From assembly GCF_001723175.1 (NCBI RefSeq), contig NC_064654.1:310001-374000 (forward strand): 64,000 bases of DNA, written 5' to 3'. The notes under the pieces were generated by a model. That model was not told where the DNA came from. It saw only the letters and a program-made list of their open reading frames with translations, and did not search any database. Below, in pieces: positions 11,063 to 30,827 of the stretch (position 1 is the stretch's first letter; the number at the start of each line of letters is the position of its first letter). The stretch comes from Penicillium oxalicum (lineage: Eukaryota > Ascomycota > Eurotiomycetes > Eurotiales > Aspergillaceae). Position numbers and translations under genes: made by a program.

Positions 11063-12189
11063 ATGGCTAGGGCTAGTCGGGCAATCTCTCCATCTTTGCT
11101 GGCCTCGATCCGTTCACATCTCCACATTGGGTCTGAATCTGACTCGGAGAGCTCCCAGAGCACCACGGCCACTGTACTTGAGTCCCGAACTCAGCCTGGT
11201 TCCCCCACCACTCCGCTTGAAGAAAACATTCTTACCCCGCGGAGTGCTGCCCTCGTCCAGACAGCAGATGCTATCGAGCCCTTTCCCGCCTTTGATGAGG
11301 AGGTCTCCGAGAAACAGCGTCAGTGGCAGTGTGCCTACCATGCCTCCGTCATGGCTGGCACGCAAGCCCAGATCCGCCGGGAGACGATCAACCCAGCCAT
11401 CATTGCGCCAGCTGACCAACCCGAGAACAAGCAGGTTGCGCTCAACCGGGTCAAGGAGCACCTGTCAAATCCCCACTTGTGTTGGAGCACCCGGGCGCGC
11501 TTCATCGCCCTTACCAACCTGGTGATTCGTCTGGACCATATTCTGTTTCGGAGCAATGGGGAATTCCTCAACTCGGCCGCTGTGGCTGACGCCGCGGTCG
11601 TCGTTGCGGTAATCTTACGCTACTTCATCTGGATGAACGGGATGTTGCATGGGCTGGTCGCCGCGGCCGATCATGTTTTCGGCGCTCTCCACCCTCTCTC
11701 GGCGGAGGATATGCCGGTTATCTTCAAGTACCGACAGATGGCACAAGTTGCATCTGCGTGAGTCTCTGCCCTGCGACCTGACAAGGTCATGCTTGAGCAA
11801 CCAAAGTAAACCAGTGTCACTCACCAACTCATAGTCATCTCCGAAAGCCAAAAGAATTGGAGGAGCAGCTGCTCGCTCTGTACCAAAATCTCTTCGATGA
11901 GTGGATCCACGAGCGCTTCTTGCACATGAGCAATCGCAAGATCCTGCACGATATCCGAATCGAGCCGGCCTGCCTGGAACTGATCAGCCATGTGCACGAT
12001 ATCTGGGAACTGCTCATGCGAAGTGCGACGAATTACACGACCTACATGACTCGGCTGGACGATATTCGTCGTGTGTATGGGCTCCCATTCTTTGTGATGA
12101 CTGAGATGGCTGAACCCCCTGAGATTGACGGTCTCTCCGTGAGTGGTACGCCTTTGCAGGTGCCAAAGCAGGGGAATAAGAGAAAGTAG
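11063..12189 (+). CDS. Hypothetical fungal protein
   Basis: Not recognised. Two exons, 11063-11757 and 11835-12189, total 1050 nt (349 residues). The N-terminal 80 residues are Ser/Thr/Pro-rich and probably disordered, with an acidic SESDSESS stretch. From about residue 90 the protein becomes helical and charged. A hydrophobic stretch, AAVADAAVVVAVILRYFIW, lies near residue 175. The second exon begins HLRKPKELEEQLLALYQNLF and ends in a basic KQGNKRK tail. No signal peptide and no catalytic motif were seen. The ATG at 11063 was chosen because the longer upstream frame has no ATG. Composition and intron structure support a real gene. Confidence 0.72.
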
Positions 12190-12441
12190 ATGTGCAACAT
12201 CTCCCTGTGGAATCTTTTGTTTTCTTGTTGACGAATTCACGAATTTAGGAATTTGTCATGCATAATGATTACAAGTTCAGAGAGGAATTGATGACCATGT
12301 CATGTTTAATCTGTCATATTGATCATTCACAAGACTCTTGTCACGTCACTCTGCTCACCTAAGACTACCCGGAAAACGTACTCGGATTCGAACAAGTTGC
12401 AACGCTCAACACGGACAATGGGGCCGCAACTTTACATTCAT

Positions 12442-16860
<4,419 letters not shown>

Positions 16861-18941
16861 ATGTCTATACCCGCCGCAACCGACAAACTCGACACGGGCG
16901 CTTTTGAGCAAGATGAGAATATCAACACACCGCCACGCGACCAGTCTCACAAGCCGATTCCGCAGCGTCCATTCCTCACAGCAGCCGATCGAGCCCGACG
17001 AAATATCAATGCAAAACTATCTAACCCTCTCGCGGGATTCAGCCACGCCCAGCTTCGCAAACAAGGGCGCAATTTCGCGCTGACCCATGAGATTGGCGAC
17101 GAGGATGATGTGCGCGCATTCGAACTCGGCGCCGTCCTTGCCCAGTCTCCCGACCGCTATGCGACCGTCGCCGGTTTGACGGATTCCGAGAAAGAGATCT
17201 TACACCGAGAATTTGAACATCGCTGGTCACAACCATGGACCATGTACGCTGTAATCGCGCTCTGTTCCCTCAGTGCGGCCGTGCAGGGTATGGATGAGAC
17301 AGTCGTGAATGGAGCACAGATCTTCTACAAATACTCCTTCGGAATAGCCGGCGACTCGTCCCGAGATACTTGGCTCGTGGGACTGATCAATTCAGCGCCG
17401 TATCTCTGCTGCGCAGTCATCGGCTGCTGGCTGACGGTCCCGTTCAATCACTGGTTTGGGCGACGGGGGACGATCTTTTTGACCTGCTGTTTCAGCGCGA
17501 TTACCTGTCTCTGGCAGGGGTTCGTCTCGACCTATTGGGCCATGTTCGTGGCGCGCTTTGCTCTGGGGTTCGGGATTGGGCCCAAATCGTCCACGGTGCC
17601 CGTCTATTCCGCCGAATGTGCACCGCCGGCTATTCGTGGTGCAGTCGTGATGCAATGGCAGGTCTCCACAGCCTTTGGAATCATGCTGGGGTATGCGGCC
17701 GACCTGATTTTCTATCGGGTGGGCAGTAGTTCGGGGCTCAACTGGCGGCTGATGATGGCGTCGGCAATGATGCCTGCCTTGGTGGTCTGCTGCTTCGTGT
17801 TCTTTTGTCCCGAGTCACCACGTTGGTACATGAGTCAGAAGCAGTACTATAGAGCATATCAAAGCCTTTGTACTCTCCGATTCCACAAGGTCCAAGCGGC
17901 GCGAGATTTGTATTACATGCACACTCTCCTGGAAGCTGAAAATGGGATGAAACTGGGCCAAAACAAACTCCTCGAGTGATAGCGGTTCCCAGAAATCGAC
18001 GGGCCATGCTGGCTTCGACGATTGTCATGTTCATGCAGCAAGTAAGTCACGATTCGCTCAACGGTTATGATCTCGCTCGAGAAGTCTCGCCTAACATGGC
18101 CGTTTTACCTTGACATAGTTCTGCGGAGTCAACGTTATTGCATATTACTCCTCCGAAATCTTTCTTGTAAGCTCCTCCCTCTGAAGACGAACTCGAACAG
18201 ACAACACGTACCAAACCACCAATCCTGCGTTCCATCCACACCACGAATCCCGCCCGCAATAGCATCTAACAAATCATCCAGGAAGCCAACTTCGCTCCAT
18301 CCTCCGCCCTCGCCGCATCCCTCGGCTGGGGTGTCATCAACTGGCTCTTCGCCATCCCCGCCATATTCACCATCGACTCCTTCGGCCGCCGCAACCTCCT
18401 CCTAACCACATTCCCCTTAATGTCCCTCGCCATGTTCTTCACCGGCTTCAGCTTTTGGATCCCCGAAACCCACCACGCCGCTCGCACAGGCTGCGTCGCT
18501 CTAGGCGTCTACATCTTCGGAATCGTCTATTCCCCCGGCGAAGGACCCGTCCCGTTTACATACTCTGCCGAGGCATATCCGCTGTACGTCCGGTCATACG
18601 GGATGGCGCTGGCCACGGCGACAACGTGGTTTTTCAACTTTGTGCTTGGTGTGACGTGGCCGGCTTTGCGGAATGCATTTACGGCTCAGGGGGGGTTCGC
18701 GTGGTATGCGGGGTGGTGCATTGTCGGATGGGTTTTGATTCTGTTGTTTGTGCCAGAGACCAAGGGGAAGACGCTGGAGGAATTGGATCAGGTGTTTTCG
18801 GTTCCGACGAGGTTTCATGCGGCGTTCGGGCTGAGGCAGGTTTTGTACTTTTTGAAGAGGTATCTGCTTCGAAGGGAGGTGGAGCCGGAGCGATTGTATG
18901 AGAAGGAGGATGCGGGCTTGGATGGTGGATCGCATGCGTGA
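16861..18941 (+). CDS. MFS sugar transporter, reading frame broken by one base
   Basis: Major facilitator of the sugar porter family. Exons: 16861-18041, 18119-18166 and 18282-18941. Visible family motifs are FGRRGTIFLT after helix 2, FGIGPKSSTVPVYSAE, CPESPRWYMSQ, FGRRNLLLT and VPETKGKTLEELD. The N-terminal 100 residues are hydrophilic. The frame ends at TGA 17977-17979 just after NKLLE, yet the next frame continues at once with the family sequence AVPRNRRAMLASTIVMF. The summed exons (1889 nt) are one short of a multiple of three, so a single missing base near 17976 explains everything. It may be a sequencing error or a recent null allele. No GT-AG intron of workable size bridges the break. 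The substrate is not predictable beyond a hexose, pentose or related sugar. Confidence 0.85.
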
Positions 18942-19332
18942 GTCGGGCTTATGTATTTAATGATAGGACGGTGAGGATGTGCTACGATTGATGATATTTA
19001 CGAGACTTTGACGAAGCAATGAAAGTGTGGTTTTAGGAATTCATGTGAATGCTTACGAGGTATAGGTATATCAAGGCCACTCAGGGTGCTTGGTGGAGTG
19101 AGTGTAGAAAATGGAGTGTTATTGTCCAATTATCCTTTTGTATTGTTTCTCCGTGGCCAAAATAGGCCACGGTATTGATCATCTATCCGTAGGTATCCAT
19201 GTCATGCACAAAAATTTGTAATATAATATTGCAACCACAACCTGCCAAGACCAGATTCTGGTCGGTCGAGTAACCGCCTTTTTTTTTCGTCTTATATTTG
19301 CCCTCCCAACGCCTCTATCATCAAACCTCACT
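18942..19332. other. Intergenic between convergent genes
   Basis: 391 bases of 3' flanking sequence of the transporter and CTP synthase genes. No coding frame seen. Confidence 0.5.
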
Positions 19333-21423
<2,091 letters not shown>

Positions 21424-22672
21424 TTTGACGTAAGCTCCCGACCAGCCTGCAAATGCAGTTGGTGGGAGGGGAGGGAAGGAAGAAAATTGACCTCGGGCAG
21501 AAAAAAAAATGAGAGAAATCGAAAGGCGGTGAGCTTCAAGTTCCGCCAGACGCTAAGCCCAACAAGGTTTTCGGCTTCGGCCGGTTGGTGTGGAGTCGCG
21601 GAGAGATGAAAACGAAAGATGTGAGATTTGGGCCTAGATCAAGAGCCCATATACAGAAGGAGTTATAGCTCGGATCCTATCGAACGTACGTAGGGATCTC
21701 TTCTGTTCTACTTTTGATATTCATCTATCATGAAGGCGTGTTGACTTGAGGCGTATGAATTATGTAGATCTCTCTGTGATCGAGGCTCTTCTGATAAGAG
21801 ATAAGATGAAGATCCCGCCAGTTTAGCAACCCTGATAACGGGCACCGTAGGCCGACTGTAACATGCAAGGTCTTCGGCGCGTTTCATCTGGGGTTCAGCT
21901 AGCTCTTGGGACCGGACCGTTCAAATGACCTCATTTATCTGTACATCCCATCAATCTATGTCCACAAAGCCCTCTCACCTTGAACTTCTAGGGTGTTGTT
22001 GGGAAGATCGTTGCTCGTGGGGCTGAGAACATGGGGAGAAAGGTCTGAAAGCTAAGACTAGACCGTCGCGGCTCCTGTCACATGCAAATTCAACAATATC
22101 ACTATGAGTCATCGAGGTAATGGCGTGAGACATTCATTTTAGTGTGAGAACGATTGGGGGGGAAATGCATGTGACTCACTGTTGTGATAGAAAGGGATTA
22201 TTCTGCGTGTCTATTACATGAGCACTGGGCACTGAAGTCAATTGTAGGATGTCACGAATCGGCATTTTTGAGTCACGTGAGCTGACATCCGTCAGATAGA
22301 CACGCTTTCTGGAAAGCTATAGACTTGGTCTCCTCGGCAAGAATCACAAAGGAACCGGGGCTTTTTTTGTAGGATGCTGAAACTCACTTTGAGCTTACTC
22401 GTATCTGATGGCTCTTCTAAATATTTCCTGGACCATCAAGGTTCCTTGAAACGGGCAGGTGGCGAGAGGGTACAATGAGAGCATTCCCAGTGATTAAGAT
22501 TGTTTTCCAAACAGATATCTCTCACACATGATCTAAACAATTGTCCATTTTCAGGCTGCTACGGCTTTCCTACCTCTTCGCTCTCTTTTTGTCACAATTG
22601 CACAAGCTGGACACATTGAAAATTTGGAAATTCGTGCGACATTTGCTGGGTGTCTCTGAGTTTTCCTTCATC
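21424..22672. other. Intergenic region
   Basis: 1.25 kb between the CTP synthase start and the ankyrin-gene stop. No convincing coding frame, RNA gene or repeat was found. Confidence 0.5.
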
Positions 22673-24917
22673 TCAGGCGGGAATCTGCAGGGACTGCTGA
22701 TATTTTCTCCGCCACACCAAGCGACGGAGCATTGCCGTGATATCCTCCTTATCGTCGATGCCATGCTTTACGAATAAAAATTCAACTTGTCTGAGTGCCG
22801 ATTCCAGACGTTTAAGTGCCACCTTGTCTCGTCCCGGTCCTTGCAAGAGGATGCGAGCTTCCTTTCTGCACCGTCGTCGGACTGCACCGATAAACAGGTT
22901 CACCCAGGCATTGGTTCCAGCACCCGAGATAAAATCTACACCTCGATCGAGCAGCAGCTCAAGATACGGGATATGATTTTTGTCAAAATGTGCATCTTCC
23001 AAGGCACTCCATGGAAACCCTCTTCCACTGTCAACTGTAATGCCATGTGCAATGAGCGAGTCTATCGTTGCTTTGATTTTGCCCATGTCTCTATCACGCG
23101 ATCTGATCAAAGATAGCGGATGATACGACCCGTTCTCATGGCCTTCATAATGCTGCCATTTGATGAGTTTGAGATGGAGGAGGAGGCCTTTTTCGTACAA
23201 GAGATTGACCATCTCCACATCTGCTTCACTGAGAGCACGCGAGAGAGCTCGCTGAGCCACCTCACCATCAAGCTTGCAAGAAAACCCTTGAGACAGGAGG
23301 TATCCAACCATTGCAGGACCTCCTTCCATTGCCATACAGAGAATTTCCCAGCTTTTTTTTCACATTCCGGGGTGCCAGTGAACCGAAGAATGGCCGAAGG
23401 ATTTCCAATGACTCTACCTTACCACGCGCAAGTATGTCATTGAGGGCATAGGATGTGAAAAAGGGTTCTGAGAATTCAGCACCCGCATCAAGTAACATCT
23501 TCAGGATATCTGGATATTTGAATGAAGTGAACACAACTGGCGTTCCTAACACCCGATATACGCGTGATCCCCCTGACTTCTTTCGGCAATTTGGGTCTGC
23601 CCCGGCAGTCAACAAAACTTTCACGATTTCGCTATTGCCCTCTTGCACCGCTGAGATCAATGGAGCTCTGTCTTGGTTCGTCGGTACGAAATTGACAAGT
23701 TCAGGGTATTTGCTTGTTAAGAGCTTGACAATGTGCAGTTGACTCTGTTCTGCCGCCAGAGATAAAGCGGATAGGGTCTTTCTAACGTCGACATATCCCC
23801 TCGGCTGTCGTCTCCAAGGCCTTAAAGGCAATGACCCCATACCGATCAGCTGCAATGGAAGCGCTGATTTGGGCACTGTGGCGTTCGCGGGCACACCTCT
23901 TTTTAGAAGCAGCTTTACGAGATCTTCCCAGCCACAAGCAGCCGCAGCGAGGAAAAGCATTCGTCGGGCGTCATCTTCGGCATCTCCAGAGGTGGCGATC
24001 GACTCCAGGTCCATCGCCTTCCTCAACTTCTCCGCTATAGCCACATGTCCCAAGAAGCCAAGAGCAAGAAGTAATTCAACGACCTTGCAAGTATTCTCAA
24101 CATCGACTTGAGCTCCTCGACTCAGGAACAGGTCCACTGTCTCTGGAAAGCCACATAGGGCCGCCAAGTGTACAGGTGTCCAATGATCATCTGTCAAGTA
24201 CTCCATATCTGCGCCCTGGTCTATCAGGTAGCGGACGACTTCAGTCTTCCCGCTCATTGCAGCAGCACATAGCGGCGTCATTGTTTGTCCGAAATGCAAA
24301 AGATCGATCGGTACACCACGCTCGACGAGGTGTTTCACGAGGGCAATATGACCTCGGTTGGCAGCTAAGTGAAGGGGCGAGCCCATCTCGTTGTTCGGTA
24401 GAGGCCGCGTTGTTCCATCTGCATAATCCAATATCACCCTCACAACGTCTAGATGGCCTGCGAGAGCGGCCAACAGAATCGGGCTATCACAAATACCCAT
24501 CTCATTCCATGGAACACAATTCCTCCAGAAACACCTCCACTGGATTAAGTCACTCTTGTTGATATCGAACTCTCTGGTGTACGTTGTGCAATGAGGGTTG
24601 ACACCGTGATCAATCATCACTTGAACGATAGGTGCATATCCAGCGTAAGCGGCAAAGACTAGGCTAGATTCCCAGTCCTTTTTGACCGATATTGCACCCG
24701 CTCTGAGAGCGTGTCGCGCAGTCTGCTCAGCGTTGTTGTGCGCGGACCATTCAAGCGACGACGCTTTTGAAAACACCACGTTGTGCCTGTAGAGCGAGTC
24801 ATTGAGTAGACGATACAACCCTTTGCAGGTTCGAAGCAGCGAATTCAGAGACCACTCATCATCGAGTTGATCGGAAATTGCAAGAATGGTCTCCGGGGGC
24901 AGTTCCAGCAAGGCCAT
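22673..24917 (-). CDS. F-box-like/ankyrin-repeat protein, frameshifted at an A8 run
   Basis: The N-terminus (MALLELPPETILAISDQLDD, then LLRTCKGLYRLL) is an F-box-like motif. At least eight ankyrin units follow, with typical pieces such as GSPLHLAANRGHIALVKHL, TPLCAAAMSGKTEVVRYL and TPVHLAALCGFPETVDLFL. The ATG at 24917 is preferred over the non-ATG upstream extension. The first frame stops at 23268, but a second frame from about 23350 to 22673 continues ankyrin sequence (MAMEGGPAMVGYLLSQGF onward). The switch falls at eight T on the + strand, 23353-23360 (A8 in sense); seven would restore one frame of 748 codons. Such proteins are often variable in number and broken in fungal genomes. A role as an SCF adaptor is only a possibility. 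Confidence 0.85.
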
Positions 24918-25656
24918 GGTTTCGAATATGAGGTAAAAGTACACCCCCTAGTCTCCAGATGATTGCCTTGGTTGAATGGCTGCAAGTACCAAGAGCTGAG
25001 CGATGAAAATCGGTGTATACAACTGCCAGATTGGATTTAGACTGGCAATCTGCAGTGAGGAAAGAAGCGAGACTCAGGAGTTGGACATCGTAGAAGCATC
25101 GTGGCTGAGACGCTCTCAGCTTACGCTAGACCAAAATCATCTCGGGCGCATCTCAGGCGCGTTTCATCGAATTACTGATGTCGCCAAGAGCTACCTTTTC
25201 GCGTCTTCCCTGGAGTCTTGGCAGAAGCGACATGAATCGGGTTTTCTCACCGGGTATCACAGAGTTTCTCAAGCTAGTTAGACATCATCCGCATTAGACA
25301 GCAAGTATAAGCAGCATACTTGCAAATGTGGATGGTTCGTCGTGGGCTGTGTCCCTTCGAGACGTCGAGTTGCAGGCGTATTGCTGCAATCTGGGTCACA
25401 TACTTGTTGCACGTGAGGATAACACGTGGTTTTTTTCCTCTTTAGAGACTCAAACACACTAGTAAGCAAATGTATCTGTCACCCGGGTGTAAGATTGTGC
25501 ACTCTTCGTTGGGCCTTTCTCGAAGTAAGTCACCAAGGTCAATGTGCCAGAACTGTTTCCACAAACAATACTTCAATTCAAAATAGAACATAGATGCTAC
25601 ATTGACAAAAATATATGGCAAAAATGGAGACGAATGATCAGGGGAGGCAGCCTAGC
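24918..25656. other. Intergenic region
   Basis: 739 bases between the ankyrin gene start and the glucanase stop, which lie on the same strand. No coding frame was recognised. It includes the ankyrin-gene promoter. Confidence 0.5.
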
Positions 25657-28600
25657 TTATGGCACACCACAAATCTCGGGATGATCAGGTGAGGTAAGAC
25701 AAAGGGACTGTGCCACGACTTCAAACGGTTGGAATGGCCCAGCAGCAATCGCGGTCTTACCAGTACCAGAGCATTGGTTTGCAGCTGTAATGGTAAAGTC
25801 GCGCATAACCTGTCCCGAAATGACTGAATAACCGGGGAAGCCACCGAAAGAAGGTAACTTGTCCGAGATGACAAATGCACAGCTATTGTACTGGGCGACC
25901 AGACACCAGTTGTTCGTGACAACGCCCTCGGTGTTTGTGGTTGTTCCACTGCGGATGCAGGTCGTTGATGGATTTTGAGTTGTGATCGTTGACCACTGCT
26001 GGAGGACCTGACCTTGGACGATTTGGCTGCAAAGAGTGATCAGTACCTAGGGTGGATGCAAGTGTTTGGTGTTTGACTCATCATGGGAGGAGTTGTAGGC
26101 TACTTACCCGCCATATGGGAATAAGCAATCAACCATTCTGGCGGCCCCAGCGACGCTATCAGATCCACAGGTAATGTCTGGATTTCGACTATGCGGGAAG
26201 ATAGGTGGGATGGGCGATGACCCGGTACCCGAGCCTGCTGGGTCGGGGATTGGATTTCCACCACAGGCTTTGCTGGCCTTCATTTGGGTAATAGTTAGTC
26301 ATAAGGACTAGAGTTAACAAAACGGTAAGAGAATGATTAGACCAACCCGAATTTCAACGTGAAGATTGATGGATGATGTCCCTGGCTGCACGCTGGCAAC
26401 CATGTCGACGCTCGCTGCGGATAAATTTTATCAGAGAGTTTTCCTCGTAAACATAGCACTGAGGACCAGAGTATCACTCACTGGGTAGCGGATTGCTGGG
26501 GATGTCAAAATCAACAAACGTAGTCGATGACTTGGGATTGGTGCTAGACGGCGACATCAAAACGTTCCATCCTGTTACCGATACCGACGATGCCTGCACC
26601 GTTGCTCCGTCCAGATCATAGCCGTAGCTTCCGAATCCGAGTAGATTGTAAAGATTGATGTCAACGGTGGTCTTTCCAGCCGGAATAGCAATAGTCCAGG
26701 TATTCGAATAGCTTTGGATCGTTCCCGCCCAATTGCATTTTCCGCCAGTTTCACCTGTAGATTGACCCCAATCAGGTACATCACCAGGGCTGGGGTAGTT
26801 TGTCAAAGAGGTTGCAAAAGGCATTCCGCAGTCATCTTCATTCTGTTCCTCGTCGCCTGCACTGTCGTCTCCCTCGGGGCTTGAGGTACTACCGGGTGGC
26901 GGTGGTGCTCCAACCGGGAGAGGCGCACCGGGGACAACGACGATTGGGGGTCTAATCTCACGTTAGATATTTCATGATCAAGCTGTTCACGAAAGAAGGA
27001 AGAGAAAATCTTACAGAACAGGCGGCCACTCATCCGCAGAACAGAACTGCATACAGTTAGGGATCATCGCAGGAGGGATCGGAATCGGAATTGGAGGCGG
27101 CAAAATCGGAGGTGGACCACCCGGCCAGTTCCCACCGGTAGGCACGATCAGGGGCACAGTAACCACTGGATTGGGAACAACGATGGGGGTGACTGTTTGA
27201 CCTGCTCCTACAACAACGCTGATGGGCTGCACGGGCAGTCCGGGTGTCTCAATCACTGGTGGCGTGACAACCACTGGTGAGCCAGAGATCGTAGTTGTGT
27301 AGGGCGGAGGTCGAATAGGCCTGATGGGCGTAGGTGGAGGCTGAAGAACGCAAGGAATGTGGCACGACACTGTCGGGCTGGGAACGTCCCAGATCCAAGG
27401 GGGCAGGGGAACAACTGATGAGGGAGCGTCAAGTGTTCCAGTAGTGTCGAGTCCAGTCCAGCCAACGATGGTGCCGAGGAAGCCATCCATATTCTCCAAA
27501 GCCAAGACATCAGAGCTGCTGCTGCCTTGGATCATAGAAAAGACTCCCTTGGTATATAGGTTGGCGATAAAGACATTGTTACTGTCAATGACACGAGTGA
27601 CACGCTCTTGGCAGGCCTCAATGCTTAGACAGGCCTGTGAGTACCACTGGAACCAGCTGTAGAAACCAGCCCCGTAGATCATGACCTCGGATGACCCAAT
27701 AACTTCCAATCCCCAGGCGTAAGCGCAGGTCGACGAGTCTGGGTTGCAGTAAGTGAAGGTAGGATCGTCGGGTAGGGCAAATGCTCCAGTGAAAGGAGCA
27801 GGAGCCTTGGGAGTGGGCTGATAGTATGGCGTCTCCGTCTGCAGTGTGGCGGCAAAAATGTTCTTCGCATGGTAGAAACGGTATTGGTAGAGCGTACAAT
27901 GCTCTGCCCCAGTGCCCCATAGCCACACAGGACCCTGGGACTCGATCAGAAGACACCGCGCAGCATATACGGAAACTTGATCCTGCGATGGAATATCCAA
28001 GTCATGATCCGCGGTCCAGACCCAGACATTCTCCAGGTACAAAGATGCGGAGGACGTTATATGGAACAGCGTGGTCGCCGCAATACAGTTGGGATCAGGT
28101 TCAACCTGAGTCCATGGACAATCTGCATATTGCAGGTTACTGCCTTGCCCGCCTCCGACACGGAAGTGCGCATCCCACATGCCAGCAGAGCCTTGAGATG
28201 CCTGTGCGAGATTCCACTCCATCAAGATGGCCCCCGCAGTTGCTCCTTGAACTGTAGATTTCCTGACTCAGCATTGCTTTGAATCATAAAAATTGAAAGA
28301 ACATCTTCTTACCAGTGAAAAGCATATCGGAGATTTCTACGTCTCCCACATCCCCGCTCTTTCCCACTCGAATCATAACCCTCGGGTTGGAGATGTCAGA
28401 GAACTTGTCACCAAATCCCATGATCTCACTCCACGCTTCACCGACAATTTTTGTTCCAGGCGGGACCAAGACTGTATCCGAAACCATGTAGGTACCGTGT
28501 GGGAAATAGACGACTGAGCCACCGGCAGACGCAAGAATGCTGTTGATTATAGCAGTATCATCACTTCGACCATTCCCAGCAGCTCCAGCTGCTCGGATAT

Positions 28601-30092
28601 CGATAAATCCACCAATACCAACAGCTTGATATTGAGGTTTTGATCTGGCAAACCAACCCGCCGAGGAGCGTAGAGACGACGGTGCCGCGCTCTTTGCGGA
28701 GGGAGAGTAGGCACCGTTGAGGAAGTTCATAGTCAGGGTTTCCCCGTTTTGAATGAAGTTATTTCCGTTGCCGTAGTTGTCGATTAGAACATCGCCACCC
28801 GGCAGGACGGTGGGACCTCCCGAGTAACCGATAGCGATGGGGGCGTTATTCAACTGCACGTTCTCCAACATGATGTTGGTTCTGCCAGATGTCAAGACCG
28901 CGATTGGCCTGCCAAAAGTTAGGTTTGCTTCACGGAAAGGCAGAGTTCAGGAGCGACCTACACGTTGGTGAAAACAGAGTCAAGCACTGCAATGGCAGCC
29001 ACACCTTGGTTGTGCTCTGCGGTTGCACTGGTCAACGCTGTAACATTGATACCAATCTAGTTTGTGGGTCAGCAGCCAATTCGAAGAGACCTTGGTCTAA
29101 ATGTGAGAGATACGTACCTGGCAAAGAAGGATGTCCAGTCCATGCCACGTCCAACCCCAATCCCAGATCATCTCAATAGCCTGAACGCAGTATCGGAACT
29201 TAAGATTACGTGAGGTGAACTGTTGACTTCCGCACCACATGCCAATAGCACCTCCTGTGAAGGTGAGATCTCCGAGGTAGCCGCCAGATCCGTTCTCCAT
29301 GAAGATTCCAACATGAGTGGTTCCATCTGCCCTGCTCATGACGAACTCAACATTCTCAATACTGGTGGCCTGGCCAACCTGCCAGTGAATACCAGTCGGG
29401 GCTAATACATCGTTAGGAAAAGTTTCGTCTCAGTCGAGAGCTTATCCCGTAGACATACCATATCCATCAGGGGTCACGTTTGGGCACCCCGAAATATCGA
29501 TGATGAAGTTGCGAATTTGACGATAAAAATTACTCTGAGGGACATACCACTCGGCACCACTGGCACCAGGTATGTAAGTGTTGGCGGAGATGACACCAAT
29601 ACCAGCAAAAGTGGGAGCAGCCTTCAAGGTCGGAAGGGCGTTTGGATTTCCAACAAATTGCGTATAATAGTATTGGATCAAAGGGGCTGAGACAAGATAC
29701 GTGCCAGAGGGGAAGTACACCACAGCAGGGGTGATGCTGGATGAGCCACACGCCTCGCCGCAGCGGTTTCCGTCAGTGATGGCCCGATTAATGGCCTCAG
29801 TGTCGTCTGTGACACCGTCTCCAACAGCGCCGTAATCCTTGACGTTACGGAAGACTTGGTAACCCGAATCTCCAAAGGCCGAGATACCATGGCTTGCAGA
29901 CTCATACCAATATCCTCCATCACGACGTGTGTGGACGTTTAGTGCCTCGTCTGCATGTGAAGCGGGGATGGAAGCAGATGTGGACCATTTTTGAACGACG
30001 GTCCGATCGTAAGGAATGGATTGATTGAATGGCGATGCCGAAGCAATCGTGTGAAGCAGAGAAGAAAAAAAAAGGAATGAAAAGGCTCTCAT
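25657..30092 (-). CDS. Secreted GH55 exo-beta-1,3-glucanase with long C-terminal extension
   Basis: Nine exons in gene order: 29459-30092, 29118-29401, 28962-29056, 28313-28908, 27015-28251, 26482-26951, 26347-26414, 26108-26277 and 25657-26026; sum 3924 nt, 1307 residues, all GT-AG. A signal peptide (MRAFSFLFFSSLLHTIASAS) precedes two pectate-lyase-like beta-helix halves, each opening with a VTDDTEAINRAI or SDDTAIINSIL strand and a YFPSGTYLVS / YFPHGTYMVS block. These are the hallmarks of the GH55 double beta-helix. After about residue 855 comes a hinge rich in Pro, Val and Thr, then an acidic linker and a further roughly 380 residues with scattered cysteines, not part of GH55. The enzyme would cleave beta-1,3-glucan in the cell wall. 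GH55 enzymes are usually 750-800 residues, so the extension is unusual. Confidence 0.9.
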
Positions 30093-30827
30093 TTTGCCGA
30101 CGAGCGGTGAGACCGCGATTGCGTTTCTTCTCGTTTAATAGAAGCTCATGACAGATTCAAGGAGTGTATAGATGAACGAGCGTGTGGACTGTAGAGGGTT
30201 CGCAACAGAACGACAAGAAAAAGATAGAAACAAAGGGAGCGAAACTGGAGCACTAAATTGGTTGTCGAAGCTGACTTTATCATCGACATAGAGGCGACTT
30301 GAGTCCACCGGGGTTTGAACACACCCCATGTCTTGCCAAATCGAGCAAGACGATTCATATCCACACGGATTGTGCCTCGGAGATTGCAAGCGCAGAATGG
30401 CAATAAGAAAAATTGTGGATCCTCATCCCGAGGAACGATCTCGTTCCTGCAGAGAGTCTTCGAAGAAGTCTAATCCACGGGGTCTGTGCGGATCATACTA
30501 AAATAGCGTGCATTAATTATCACAGGGGCTCCACCAGCTCGCAGTTGACGATATTCCATTTGGGTACTAGCTAGTCGTTAGCGACTAAGCACCTGAATCC
30601 AGCGCAATATCCGTTATGCCCTCAAATTTCCGATTTCTCCTGGCAAAGGCAAGTGGTTCCGAGGCTCGTCCTCACTCGGAGTCACTGATATCTTTTTCGG
30701 GAAGAAATGTGGCGGGTTCGGGTTTTACTTTAGTGCTTACCTTGGCGAGACGGACGTCGAGAATGATTATAATGTCTGTTCCTCCAGATCTTCTCCTCTG
30801 TGGAAGTGAGCTCATTTGCGAGTAAGT
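30093..30827. promoter_or_regulatory. Divergent promoter of the glucanase and the secreted nuclease
   Basis: 735 bases between divergent ATGs at 30092 (minus strand) and 30828 (plus strand). No factor site could be assigned. The shared region could allow joint control of two secreted proteins. Confidence 0.5.
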
